A DNA stretch of 64,000 nucleotides, taken from the IMG/VR virus record IMGVR_UViG_3300028361_000013, positions 104,583-168,582 of that record, one strand, 5' to 3'. Position 1 is the first letter of the stretch. Each line of letters opens with the position of its first letter. The notes under the pieces were generated by a model, which had not been told where the DNA came from, made no database searches, and saw only the letters and a program-made list of their open reading frames with translations. The position numbers and the translations under genes are program-made. Of this stretch, positions 30,895-38,710 are shown piece by piece. Source of the stretch: a virus.

Positions 30895-31335
30895 TTATCT
30901 TGCATTGTATTCTACAATCTTAATACTTTTGTATGGAGAACCAATTGCGCCACCACCTCCAGAAGAATCTGTTCTTTTAATTTCAAGGTGGCAAGGAATC
31001 CATCCCGTAGACTTTCCTACAATGAAACGAACTTTTTCTCCATAAGAAGTAACAACCTCTACTCTATGACCTTCTTTGCCAATTAATTCTGGAGTAAGCC
31101 CTGCTTTGCTTTGCCATCCAGTAGCAATGTTTTTCTCTCTTGCAAGGGAGACAAGCGTTTCGTAATTGTTGTATGCCTTCTTTGTTCCTTTGCGTGTTGG
31201 AATCAAATCTTCTCTATCCAATTCTTTTGCTAACTTAATAGTTTTGTTGTGGCAAACGTCAAAGCCTAAACAAGAGAATCCACCTCCGCAGGGAGTTACA
31301 TATAATTTCTGTTCTTTATTTATTGAGCTTAACAT
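30895..31335 (-). CDS. Widespread phage/plasmid protein (CLGFDVC/GKSTGWIPCHLEI family)
   Basis: 146 aa. Motifs YVTPCGGGFSCLGFDVC near the start and VGKSTGWIPCHLEIKR near the end match a conserved accessory family of phages and conjugative elements of unknown function, often near the GHGAGFWDR gene, as here. Class A promoter 31361-31390. Confidence 0.8.
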   Translation of the reverse strand: MLSSINKEQKLYVTPCGGGFSCLGFDVCHNKTIKLAKELDREDLIPTRKGTKKAYNNYETLVSLAREKNIATGWQSKAGLTPELIGKEGHRVEVVTSYGEKVRFIVGKSTGWIPCHLEIKRTDSSGGGGAIGSPYKSIKIVEYNAR

Positions 31336-31393
31336 AATTTATTTTTATTTGGTTACAACTATATAACGATAGGAATTCAAAAAGTTACAAAAC

Positions 31394-31423
31394 AAAAAGG
31401 GAGACTTTGAAAATCCCCCTTTC
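31394..31423 (-). terminator. Intrinsic terminator
   Basis: AAGGGGGATTTTCAAAGTCTCCCTTTTT; a second hairpin (GACCAGC...GCGGTC, 31425-31455) precedes it on the transcript of the 231-aa gene. Confidence 0.65.
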
Positions 31424-31460
31424 TGACCGCAGGTATAGACCTGCTTTGCTGGTCGCAAAT

Positions 31461-32156
31461 TTATAAACTTGGTAGTACTCTGTAAATTACTGGCACTTTT
31501 GCTTTAATCAACTCTTTAAGTTTTTCAACTCTTTGCTTAATGTTCCAATTAATTTCTCCATCAATTGTGCTTTGTGCATGGTCAAGAAGTCCGCTTTTGT
31601 CGTGGTCATACCCGTAGAATCCACCACAAGAACCGTCCTCAACTTCTTCACCGTCTTTATCTTTAACAGTGAATTGGTAAACTTGTCCGCTAATGTAGTT
31701 GTCGTATGTTTCAACGTCACTCACCATAAAGTCTGTAAGAATTTCTTCTCTTGTCTTACCTTTGTATTTTTCGTCATCACCTTTTGCTAAAGTTTTGGCA
31801 TATGCTTTTGTCCATCCAATTTCTTTAGCCTTTGCTTCATTAATGAAAATGAATCCTACTTGTCCTGAATCCCAACCACAACTGAATCCCGTTGTGTTCA
31901 TTGTAATTCCTGAATGGTCATACAAGTAAAGTGGCAAAATTACAATTGGCTTTTTTTGCTTTACAATTGCTTTTTTAACATCAGCCCAACTATTGCATCC
32001 GTCAAGGTCAACCCCATGCTTTTCGTCACCTAAAGAGTAACGTCCGTGTTGACAAACCATTATTGTTTCATTGTCCCAAGCTGTACGTGGGTTCATTGGA
32101 CAATCATCACTTTCAATCTCAATTGAATATCCTTTATAATCTACTGACTCACTCAT
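31461..32156 (-). CDS. Widespread phage/plasmid protein (YDHSGITM/WDSGQVG family)
   Basis: 231 aa. VILPLYLYDHSGITMNT and FSCGWDSGQVGFIFI (about residues 90-130) are the hallmark of a family carried by many phages and mobile elements; function unknown. Third member, with the two preceding genes, of a commonly linked accessory set. Class A promoter 32185-32214. Confidence 0.8.
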   Translation of the reverse strand: MSESVDYKGYSIEIESDDCPMNPRTAWDNETIMVCQHGRYSLGDEKHGVDLDGCNSWADVKKAIVKQKKPIVILPLYLYDHSGITMNTTGFSCGWDSGQVGFIFINEAKAKEIGWTKAYAKTLAKGDDEKYKGKTREEILTDFMVSDVETYDNYISGQVYQFTVKDKDGEEVEDGSCGGFYGYDHDKSGLLDHAQSTIDGEINWNIKQRVEKLKELIKAKVPVIYRVLPSL

Positions 32157-32216
32157 AATTTCTTTTATTTATTTGGTTATACCTATATAACGATAGGAAT
32201 TTAAAAAGTTACAAAA

Positions 32217-32555
32217 TCAATTCAATGTACATTCAAAATGTTGCAATGCGTCTGCAATAGCATATTTTTCTGTATTACCTTTTGCTGACAAATGTACATT
32301 GTACTTTCCGCTATAAGGGTTACAGTTAAATTTACCTTTTGCTTTGTCAACCTCTTCAAATCTACTGTAAACAGTATAAAGAAATTTTTGAGAGCCATAC
32401 AGCGTAATATTCAACTTACCTGCAATTGTATTCAAAACAAATTGAGTATCACTAAACTCTTGCTTTACAATTGTTGCGCCCATATCTAATAAGCCCTTTT
32501 TAATTGCTTCAACAAAGTTGTTTTGTTTTTTTAGAGTAATATTATCGTGTGCCAT
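32217..32555 (-). CDS. Unknown protein
   Basis: 112 aa: helix (KQNNFVEAIKKGLLDMGATI), then beta-rich part. Single-gene class A unit (32579-32608). Confidence 0.75.
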   Translation of the reverse strand: MAHDNITLKKQNNFVEAIKKGLLDMGATIVKQEFSDTQFVLNTIAGKLNITLYGSQKFLYTVYSRFEEVDKAKGKFNCNPYSGKYNVHLSAKGNTEKYAIADALQHFECTLN

Positions 32556-32641
32556 AATGTTTTTATTTGGTTATACCTATATAACGATATGAATTCAAAA
32601 AGTTACAATTCCATTCGTCATGATGATAGCACCAGACTTTC

Positions 32642-32696
32642 GGGCAGGAGTGGATTACTCTTACGATAGGTAAAAAAGAAAACCTATCGGACATTT
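32642..32696 (-). repeat. Intergenic element driven by an orphan class A promoter
   Basis: GGCAGGAGTGGATTACTC variant of the element family, preceded on the transcript by a perfect hairpin CCGATAGGTTTTC...TACCTATCG. Class A promoter 32697-32726 reads into it; no ORF. Confidence 0.55.
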
Positions 32697-32728
32697 GTAT
32701 AACGATAGGTTTTCAAAAAGTTACAAAT

Positions 32729-32878
32729 CTAAATTTCGTTTCCGTCCTCATCAACTTCATAGCCCCGTGGGTTCTTAATATCTTCCTCCTCACATCTATC
32801 ACAGTATGCAAGTTTTGGGTTTTCAGTATCTTTGCCTAAGTTGTTTCCACACTCAGGGTACGTTAAATCACAAGCCAT
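32729..32878 (-). CDS. Small zinc-ribbon-like protein
   Basis: 49 aa: MACDLTYPECGNNLGKDTEN, then LAYCDRCEEEDIKN. Four cysteines (residues 3, 10, 26, 29) could bind one zinc. Starts 2 nt after the previous stop, so it is the second gene of the class A unit at 33299. Ends with TAG. Confidence 0.75.
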   Translation of the reverse strand: MACDLTYPECGNNLGKDTENPKLAYCDRCEEEDIKNPRGYEVDEDGNEI

Positions 32879-32880
32879 AA

Positions 32881-33276
32881 TTATACAGTTTTTACGTTAC
32901 TTAATTTTAGGTGAAAATTCTTATCACTAACTTGAAAGAATTGGTCTTGAAGTTCTACTTCTCCTTCGTAAACTCCCACAATGTCAATCATGAAAATTCG
33001 AATTGTAGTCTTATCTTCTCTCAAAGGCACTTCATTGTTACATGAGTAGTTGAGGTCATTTGGTTTGCAGAATTTTTTAATACCCCAAAAGTTGTTTGAA
33101 GTAATACTTGCATCTCTAATGGTAATACCATTTACAACCTTTCCCGTTAAAGAGTCTAAGTACTTTTTAAGCTCACGGTAAATGTAATTGTGCTTGCCTG
33201 CATTGGTCTTGTAGGTTTCGTATTTCTTTGGGCTTATGTAGAAGTCTATAATTGCTCCTGCTAATAATATTTTCAT
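32881..33276 (-). CDS. Unknown protein
   Basis: 131 aa from the ATG at 33276 (MKILLAGAIIDFYISPKKYE). Mixed fold; not recognised. Class A promoter 33299-33328. Confidence 0.75.
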   Translation of the reverse strand: MKILLAGAIIDFYISPKKYETYKTNAGKHNYIYRELKKYLDSLTGKVVNGITIRDASITSNNFWGIKKFCKPNDLNYSCNNEVPLREDKTTIRIFMIDIVGVYEGEVELQDQFFQVSDKNFHLKLSNVKTV

Positions 33277-33333
33277 AATGTATTGTTTGGTTATGTATGT
33301 ATAACGATAGCAATTCAAAAAGTTACAAGACAC

Positions 33334-33371
33334 AAAAAAGCCAGCGCTTAAAACCTCTTAAAAGCGCTGGC
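33334..33371 (-). terminator. Intrinsic terminator
   Basis: GCCAGCGCTTTTAAGAGGTT...AAGCGCTGGC followed by T6. Confidence 0.8.
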
Positions 33372-33500
33372 CTAAATTTGCATGGTCCCTAAAACCTCTT
33401 AAAGGCTTGATGCATGCGAGCGCTCGAAAAACGCATGGACCATAGGTCCCACATCGTAATATATTTCAAAGTATCATGGTCCCTCTCTTGGTCCCTACAA
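33334..33500 (-). ncRNA. Candidate structured RNA from an orphan class A promoter
   Basis: The class A promoter 33501-33530 is followed by about 165 nt without a credible gene, ending in a strong terminator (33334-33371). The transcript contains four GGGACC boxes, a GGACC-TAT-GGTCC hairpin, the palindromes CGAGCGCTCG and GCATGC, and two copies of TTTAAGAGGTTTTA. A 21-codon frame (MWDLWSMRF..) inside is the only coding option. Confidence 0.65.
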
Positions 33501-33557
33501 ATATAACGATGAGAATCTAAAAAGTTACAACAGCTGAAGAAATTAATTTTTAATGCA

Positions 33558-33590
33558 CAAAAAAGTCCTTACTCAATAGTAAGGACTTTC
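33558..33590 (-). terminator. Intrinsic terminator
   Basis: AAAGTCCTTACTATTGAGTAAGGACTTTTTT after the secreted repeat protein. Confidence 0.75.
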
Positions 33591-33605
33591 AATATAATAT
33601 AATGT

Positions 33606-34181
33606 TTATAAGTTGTATTTGGTAAACTTACCCACGTTGGTTGCAATGTCCTTGACTAACTTGGGACTGGCATAACCATATATTTCGTTGTAATTGGTGA
33701 CGTACTCGGTCAAATTTGGTATGGGTTCATTCAATGTAAAGTTATTAACACTAAAGGTAAACTCGGTCAAATTTGGTATAGGTTTATTGTCGCTCAAAGT
33801 AAACTCTGTCAAATTTGGTATGGGTTCATTCAAGGTAAACTTATCTATATTCGTGGAATAGCCGTCATCAATAGGTATGTCAAACTTTAAGTTAGAGGTG
33901 TACAAGCCTTCCGTGTTCACGGCAAACTCAAAGTCCTCCCCCACACTTGCGCTATTCACAGACACGTCTGCTGACTGAAAGTCATAACTGACTTGCTCAG
34001 TTTCAACGTTAAAGGTAAATTCAGTTACCACTGGCACGAATTCAAATGCTACTGCATCAACGTGTGCGCTTTCAATGACAAACTCTGTGTTGTCGTTATT
34101 GCTATCAGAATCTGAAGCAAAGGCATTTGAGGAAAATGCTACCATCAAGCCGACTACGGCTATCGCAAATAATTTTTTCAT
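33606..34181 (-). CDS. Secreted protein with EPIPNLTEFT repeats
   Basis: 191 aa. Sec signal peptide (MKKLFAIAVVGLMVAFSSNA, cleavage after AFA). The mature part is Thr/Asn/Glu/Phe-rich, beta-like, with a 15-20-residue unit (NEPIPNLTEFTL, DNKPIPNLTEFTF, NEPIPNLTEYV) repeated three times near residues 115-165. It should be exported to the periplasm or surface, perhaps for host-envelope interaction. Class A promoter 34216-34245. Confidence 0.82.
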   Translation of the reverse strand: MKKLFAIAVVGLMVAFSSNAFASDSDSNNDNTEFVIESAHVDAVAFEFVPVVTEFTFNVETEQVSYDFQSADVSVNSASVGEDFEFAVNTEGLYTSNLKFDIPIDDGYSTNIDKFTLNEPIPNLTEFTLSDNKPIPNLTEFTFSVNNFTLNEPIPNLTEYVTNYNEIYGYASPKLVKDIATNVGKFTKYNL

Positions 34182-34239
34182 TCTTTTGGGTTTTAATTAA
34201 TTTATTGGTTCATTTATATAACGATGAGTTATCAAAAAG

Positions 34240-34317
34240 TTACAAATTTCGTTGTGACCACTCTTTAGGTCAGTTTATTATTTCAGATTTGTACTTTTTG
34301 AATGGCTCGTTTGCTAT
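34240..34317 (-). pseudogene. Remnant of a small gene behind a class A promoter
   Basis: Following class A promoter 34326-34355, one frame reads ANEPFKKYKSEIIN, a TGA, then PKEWSQRNL and a final TTG-TAA inside the next class A promoter, as intact units do. There is no ATG; the expected start is ATA (34317). Confidence 0.5.
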
Positions 34318-34359
34318 TCTTGTTTGTATAACGATGGTAATTTAAAAAGTTACAATTTC

Positions 34360-34665
34360 TTATCTGCTCTTAACTTTTTCAATTGCCTCAGTTCCTGAGT
34401 TAATCATTTTAATCACTTCTTTCCACTCTCCTGCATCAGCAGCCCACTCAATATCGTGAATTGTATGTTTCATTTGCCAATTGCTTAAGGCAAATCCCAT
34501 CCCTGACATTTTAAAGTCACCACTATCATTTTTTCTGAATCTAAGCGTCCCAACGTTATCACACATACAACTTATTGTTGTGAAAATAACCTCTCTCGAC
34601 TGTTTGCTTACCTCCAACTTTGGAGGACTAATTCTTAATGCTCTGTATTTGTTGTTGTGTGCCAT
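34360..34665 (-). CDS. Unknown protein
   Basis: 101 aa from the ATG at 34665 (MAHNNKYRALRISPPKLEVS). Basic; C-terminal helix. Class A promoter 34690-34719. Confidence 0.75.
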   Translation of the reverse strand: MAHNNKYRALRISPPKLEVSKQSREVIFTTISCMCDNVGTLRFRKNDSGDFKMSGMGFALSNWQMKHTIHDIEWAADAGEWKEVIKMINSGTEAIEKVKSR

Positions 34666-34719
34666 GTTTTTTTGTTTTTTGTTACAAGTATATAACGACA
34701 TGAATTTGAAAAGTTACAA

Positions 34720-35187
34720 TTACATGCAACGCTCCATTGTTTTGTCGTCTTCAATTTCTTTTTGTTCAAGCAATTCAAGAATCTCATCAATAATGTCTTC
34801 CTCAAGCTCTTCGTAGCTCAAATCTCCTTCTGAAATTTCAGTTTCATTGTGGTAAGTAAAAATACCCACACCATCTGTCGAGAATCTTTCAACTAAAACT
34901 GAAATATTATTTCTGTTAGTTCCTGTGCTACTAATACAAGGAGAGCCATCTGCTTCAAGGTCGCAAGTTGACGTACTGTCATCACAACACTTTCTAAGAA
35001 TTCTTTTTATCTCAGCAATCTTTTGGTCTTTTGAGGTTCCTACCTCTTCTACTGACAATGTGAATGAATGGGGTTTAAGTGTCATCTCATTCATTTCATC
35101 TCCACCAAGAACGTCACAGAATAAATCCATAAGCAAACTTGTTTGTGCATCCGTTAGGTCGCCAGTATTTATTGTTAATTTTTTCAT
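34720..35187 (-). CDS. Unknown acidic protein, leaderless
   Basis: 155 aa from the ATG at 35187 (MKKLTINTGDLTDAQTSLLM). The middle is Cys/Asp-rich (KCCDDSTSTCDLEADGSPC); the end is Glu-rich. ATG exactly 5 nt after the -10 box of class A promoter 35192-35221. Confidence 0.78.
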   Translation of the reverse strand: MKKLTINTGDLTDAQTSLLMDLFCDVLGGDEMNEMTLKPHSFTLSVEEVGTSKDQKIAEIKRILRKCCDDSTSTCDLEADGSPCISSTGTNRNNISVLVERFSTDGVGIFTYHNETEISEGDLSYEELEEDIIDEILELLEQKEIEDDKTMERCM

Positions 35188-35225
35188 ATTAGTATAACGA
35201 TGAGGTTTCAAAAAGTTACAAATAG

Positions 35226-35255
35226 AAAAAGCCCAGAAGAATTTCCTCTGAGCTC
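35226..35255 (-). terminator. Intrinsic terminator
   Basis: AGCTCAGAGGAAATTCTTCTGGGCTTTTT, nearly the same as the one at 38492; ends the HNH unit. Confidence 0.7.
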
Positions 35256-35335
35256 TAACTAATATAAATAACAAAACAACTGAATATGAAAACAATCGTT
35301 GTGTTAATATAATAAATTAGATATTAAAAATCAAG

Positions 35336-35866
35336 TTACTCTTTGAATAAAATTCCACTATAATTTTTTGATTCTTTAATTAAATTTTCATTTTGATAAT
35401 CTGAATGTTCAAGTCGATGACACAAAGCGCAAAGTAAATCACATTTATCAAGCTCCTGCTTAACAAGTTTCCATGTTTTATTTGCAACTGTTAGAGCACT
35501 AATTCCAAAACTTTTTTCTTCTGAAACTCTGTGGTGAAAATCAAATCCAGATATATCACCAGACCAGTCGCATCTTTTACATTTATTTCCAAGATATTCA
35601 ACAGATGTTTTTCTTTCAATATACCTTCTAACCTTAGTCATACAAGTACCGCATTTTGTTCTTTTTCTTGAATTGTTAGTTATTTCTCTTCTACAGATTG
35701 AACATTTTATATTTACAGACTTCCTTAGTTGAACCCCATTTCTTTCAAGAATTAGGTATACATTTTTTCTTTGTATTTTTACAATCTTAGAAATATTAGT
35801 ACAAGTTTCTCCTTCTTCGGTATATAATCGAATAATATCTTTTTCTCTGTCTTTATTTTTCATCAT
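35336..35866 (-). CDS. HNH endonuclease (probable homing endonuclease)
   Basis: 176 aa. N-terminal HTH-like segment (DIIRLYTEEGETCTNISKIV), then two zinc-binding CxxC pairs (IKCSICRRE; TKCGTCMTK), and an HNH core at residues 90-155: CKRCDW, then GFDFHHR, then LLCALCHRLEH. It lies behind a terminator and next to a tRNA gene, a typical spot for a homing endonuclease. No phage promoter is visible directly upstream. Confidence 0.88.
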   Translation of the reverse strand: MMKNKDREKDIIRLYTEEGETCTNISKIVKIQRKNVYLILERNGVQLRKSVNIKCSICRREITNNSRKRTKCGTCMTKVRRYIERKTSVEYLGNKCKRCDWSGDISGFDFHHRVSEEKSFGISALTVANKTWKLVKQELDKCDLLCALCHRLEHSDYQNENLIKESKNYSGILFKE

Positions 35867-35881
35867 AAATAGTATGAAAAA

Positions 35882-35930
35882 TAAAAAGACTCACTTATAA
35901 ATTGATTAAAAATCTAAGTGAGTCTTTTTT
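35882..35930. terminator. Terminator after the D-loop-expanded tRNA
   Basis: AAAAAGACTCACTTA...TAAGTGAGTCTTTTT, near-perfect over 15 bp, T-runs on both strands. Confidence 0.8.
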
Positions 35931-35932
35931 AG

Positions 35933-36024
35933 TGGAGAGAGCAAGATTCGAACTTGCGACACACGGGTGTTCAGCGCCGCTGCTCTACCTGATTCTTTTA
36001 CAGAACTCTCTGAGCTACCTCTCC
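35933..36024 (-). tRNA. tRNA-Phe-like (GAA) with expanded D-loop and anticodon loop
   Basis: Acceptor GGAGAGG/TCTCTCC, D-stem GCTC/GAGC, T-arm GCAAG-TTCGAAT-CTTGC and variable loop are normal and follow the flavobacterial tRNA-Phe pattern. The D-loop is 26 nt instead of about 8. The anticodon arm GCGG-(C)GCTGAACA(C)-CCGT has an 8-10-nt loop around GAA. Either a decayed tRNA, a frameshift-type tRNA or a decoy. A terminator follows 3 nt later. Confidence 0.7.
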
Positions 36025-36084
36025 TTCGTGTAGACAATATATAAAAGTATTTTTAGAATATCAAGTGGTAATCGAAGCGTATTT

Positions 36085-36222
36085 TTAAAAAAGAATGAGC
36101 AATAGCTTCACTTGGTTTTTAAACCATCTTTTGCAGGTTATTAGCATTGTTGACCATCCGAAAGGGTTATCTTGCTTTTTACCGCTACTACTCATATTCT
36201 TGTACAAACCGTTAGCAAACAT
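36085..36222 (-). CDS. Unknown small protein, translationally coupled
   Basis: 45 aa (MFANGLYKNMSSSGKKQDNP..), starting in a TAATG overlap with the previous stop; hydrophobic C-terminus (VKLLLILF). Second gene of the unit at 36548. From 36025 to 36084 I see nothing. Confidence 0.6.
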   Translation of the reverse strand: MFANGLYKNMSSSGKKQDNPFGWSTMLITCKRWFKNQVKLLLILF

Positions 36223-36434
36223 TAGAGGTTATCAATCTCTTTCATTACCTCTGTGTAGTAATCAAACTTTTTATCTGCTATTGTTGTAACTGCATCTAAT
36301 ATAGCTTGTACACAAATTTTTGTGCGTTCTTTTGCTCTTTCAATCTCCTTTAAGTGTCCTTGTTTATCATAATCAAATACACTCCCTTGGTAAAATTTGT
36401 TACCTAATTCGTTTGCTTTTTCTTTTGGTGTCAT
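36222..36434 (-). CDS. Unknown helical protein
   Basis: 70 aa (MTPKEKANELGNKFYQGSVF..), charged helices. Class A promoter 36548-36577 with an unusually long 113-nt leader that holds two AAGATGCTG repeats and a 16-codon frame. Confidence 0.75.
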   Translation of the reverse strand: MTPKEKANELGNKFYQGSVFDYDKQGHLKEIERAKERTKICVQAILDAVTTIADKKFDYYTEVMKEIDNL

Positions 36435-36582
36435 AATTTATTTTTTGTGTTGAGTCACGCCAGCATCTTACTGGATAGATACGAGGTTAAGGGAATCGTA
36501 CCAATACCGTTGCAGCATCTTAAATCAGTTCGCCTTTGGTTCTAAATATATAACGATAGGATTTCAAAAAGTTACAAAAGGC

Positions 36583-36879
36583 TTACGCCTCCCATAACAT
36601 TACGGTTCCAGGGTCGTTGAACTCTGCATACCATCCACGCTCTTCAAGGAACTCATAAAACTTGTTGTTCACTCCGAATGTGTAGTAGTTGCTTCCACCG
36701 TCTTGTGAGTAGTAGTTGAATAAAGGCAGGTGGTTCATAATAGGACCATCAATCCCGTCCTCTCCAGAAGTCCATATGCCTCCCTCTGCTCCGTCAAACT
36801 GTTCTGTTGTTCTTAGTAACATTTTTGGAAACATTCCTTCTAATTCCGCTGTCAACTCTTCTCTTGTCAATACGCTCAT
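36583..36879 (-). CDS. Unknown protein
   Basis: 98 aa, aromatic/Gly-rich (MSVLTREELTAELEGMFPKM, later YYSQDGGSNYYTFGVNNKFY). Class A promoter 36905-36934. Confidence 0.75.
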   Translation of the reverse strand: MSVLTREELTAELEGMFPKMLLRTTEQFDGAEGGIWTSGEDGIDGPIMNHLPLFNYYSQDGGSNYYTFGVNNKFYEFLEERGWYAEFNDPGTVMLWEA

Positions 36880-36928
36880 GTCTATGTGTTTTTTGGTTAC
36901 AAGTGTATAACGATGAGTATTTAAAAAG

Positions 36929-37432
36929 TTACAAAGCTCTCAAATAATCAGCAACTTCTTGGTCATCTCCTTGAAGGCCAGAGGCGCTTTTGTTGCACCA
37001 TAGTTCAGCGGCTTCATCCCAGAAGTAGTCATCTCCCATAATCATGTCATCAGAATCCTCTTCGTCATATCCCAGACAGCTGCAAATTTCCTCATGACTT
37101 TGCCCCCAGTCTTCTCTAAATCTCTTAATTCTCTCTTTTGTTGGCTTATTCATCTTCACCCCTTCTCCAAATACGTGACTTCCAATTGAATCAATAAATT
37201 CTCCATCTACATCAAATAAATCTATGACCAAGAAGTCTTCATCTTCAAATTTAACTTGCGTAAAAGAATTGTCCTCGTGAGTAAGGTACACATAATCTTC
37301 CACGCCCTCATCATGGTTTGCTTCTACAATTGTTCTCACATCGTATTCTCTACTCTCTCCGAGTTTGGTTACTACAATGGTTGTTGGCGTGGTAATCTCA
37401 AGAACCCAGCCCTCATGTTCAAATTTTCTCAT
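36929..37432 (-). CDS. Unknown acidic protein
   Basis: 167 aa (MRKFEHEGWVLEITTPTTIV); beta-rich N-terminal half, then a helix-turn-helix-like basic patch (TKERIKRFREDWGQSHEEIC) and an acidic end. Its stop TAA is the TTGTAA of class A promoter 36905-36934. Own class A promoter 37454-37483. Confidence 0.78.
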   Translation of the reverse strand: MRKFEHEGWVLEITTPTTIVVTKLGESREYDVRTIVEANHDEGVEDYVYLTHEDNSFTQVKFEDEDFLVIDLFDVDGEFIDSIGSHVFGEGVKMNKPTKERIKRFREDWGQSHEEICSCLGYDEEDSDDMIMGDDYFWDEAAELWCNKSASGLQGDDQEVADYLRAL

Positions 37433-37483
37433 ATCTTTTGTTTTAGTCTGGTGTTATAACGACCCAGATTTAAAAAGTTACAA

Positions 37484-37622
37484 AACACAAATACCCCAAC
37501 TTGTAGGCTGGGGCATTCTGGACTGACAAATGGTTTTAACCATTCAAACAAAAGTGGTAACCGCCATTATCGGCTACCTACGGAATGGGTACGAGACCCA
37601 GCAGAGGAGACAAACCCTCCAT
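37484..37622 (-). other. Gene-free spacer with hairpins
   Basis: Terminator GCCCCAGCC...GTTGGGGT at 37484-37516; further hairpins AATGGTT-AA-AACCATT and TGGGT-CTCG-ACCCA. The longest ATG frame is 14 codons. Confidence 0.6.
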
Positions 37623-37814
37623 TTAATTTTTATCATTCAAGGCTTTCACTGTAGAGACGTACTTTGTCTGTAGGTCTTCTGCTGCGGCTTCATCCATCTC
37701 CTTGAGACGGGTAATCAATTTGCCTATCCCAGCGTCCTTAACTGTTAATTCTCCTTTGGAAACCTTGCTAATGTTTCCTATAATTTTTCTTTCTAATTGT
37801 CTTGCGAAACTCAT
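37623..37814 (-). CDS. Unknown small helical protein
   Basis: 63 aa (MSFARQLERKIIGNISKVSK..), basic N-terminus, helical. Class A promoter 37838-37867. Confidence 0.75.
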   Translation of the reverse strand: MSFARQLERKIIGNISKVSKGELTVKDAGIGKLITRLKEMDEAAAEDLQTKYVSTVKALNDKN

Positions 37815-37867
37815 CTGTGTGTTTTTTGGTTACAAGTGTATAACGACACGAATTTAAAAAGTTACAA

Positions 37868-38038
37868 TTAATCTTCTGTAATTTCTGTAATCAAAATATC
37901 ATCATCATAAGTTCCCTCTAATTCATCAACGCCGCCATGAACATTTGCAACTTGCATTTTTCTTGCAATATCTAATAGTCTTGTTGCAATTTGGTCAACT
38001 GTACCACTTCCTGCAATTTTAATTTCAAAGTTTTTCAT
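37868..38038 (-). CDS. Unknown small protein
   Basis: 56 aa (MKNFEIKIAGSGTVDQIATR.., ends ILITEITED). Small alpha/beta protein, 5 nt after the 131-aa gene in the unit at 38464. Confidence 0.75.
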   Translation of the reverse strand: MKNFEIKIAGSGTVDQIATRLLDIARKMQVANVHGGVDELEGTYDDDILITEITED

Positions 38039-38043
38039 ATATA

Positions 38044-38439
38044 TTAAATTAAATGGTTTCCATTCAAATATTCTCTTGCACTCTCAAACTCTTCTTTGTA
38101 CTCATCACTTTCAGAACTCTCAAAGTCAAATCCATTCTCACTTGAAATGCTTTCCAATTCATCAACAACGTTACAGTGCATATAAATTGGCTCTTCATCT
38201 GAAATGTTCTCATCAACTTTATCACGAATCTCATCACTCACTTCATTCTCAATCACGTAGTAAAGAGGTGTTAACTCATAAGAAGGTGTAATCTCACAAA
38301 GGTTTGTAGTTACAGAACTATCGTACATATAAACCGTTTCAATCTTTCCACAAGCATCTTGAAGTTGTTGTTTCCAAAATCTTGTTTCATCAATTGCTAT
38401 TACTCTAATTTCGCTTTTTACTAATGTTGTAGTTTCCAT
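38044..38439 (-). CDS. Unknown acidic protein
   Basis: 131 aa (METTTLVKSEIRVIAIDETR..), Glu/Ser-rich C-terminal half. Class A promoter 38464-38493. Confidence 0.75.
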   Translation of the reverse strand: METTTLVKSEIRVIAIDETRFWKQQLQDACGKIETVYMYDSSVTTNLCEITPSYELTPLYYVIENEVSDEIRDKVDENISDEEPIYMHCNVVDELESISSENGFDFESSESDEYKEEFESAREYLNGNHLI

Positions 38440-38491
38440 AATTTCTTTTTTTTGGTTATATCTGTATAACGATTAATTTTTAAAAAGTTAC

Positions 38492-38522
38492 AAAAAAAGC
38501 CCAGAAGAAAATCCTCTGGGCT
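38492..38522 (-). terminator. Intrinsic terminator
   Basis: AGCCCAGAGGATTTTCTTCTGGGCTTTTTTT, close copy of the terminator at 35226. Confidence 0.75.
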
Positions 38523-38680
38523 CTCATATTGTTCGTTATATGCAATGTAAAAGTTTTATTAGTGTGTAACACCACCCTTGCAATTATACAGCATATAACA
38601 CTGTTCAACACCGTTGCCATAAGTGTTTTAATAGTAGGTATCACCATTCTACCATTATATGAACATATCGTTTCCTATTT
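38495..38680 (-). ncRNA. Candidate RNA (or 55-codon membrane peptide) behind class A promoter 38681
   Basis: About 185 nt between class A promoter 38681-38710 and a terminator. A 55-codon frame (MVIPTIKTLMATVLNSVICC..) with a hydrophobic centre runs through the terminator, which argues against it. The RNA can fold AACACT/AGTGTT and GGTGGTGTTACAC helices. Confidence 0.45.
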
Positions 38681-38710
38681 GTATAACGAAATCAATTTAA
38701 AAAGTTACAA

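Noticed and set aside
37560-37615. tRNA-like hairpins GGGTACGAGACCC
   Set aside because: The T-loop sequence is wrong and no acceptor or anticodon arm can be drawn.
38511-38656. 55-codon frame with a hydrophobic centre behind class A promoter 38681
   Set aside because: It reads through a strong terminator and into the next promoter; kept only as an alternative to an RNA.
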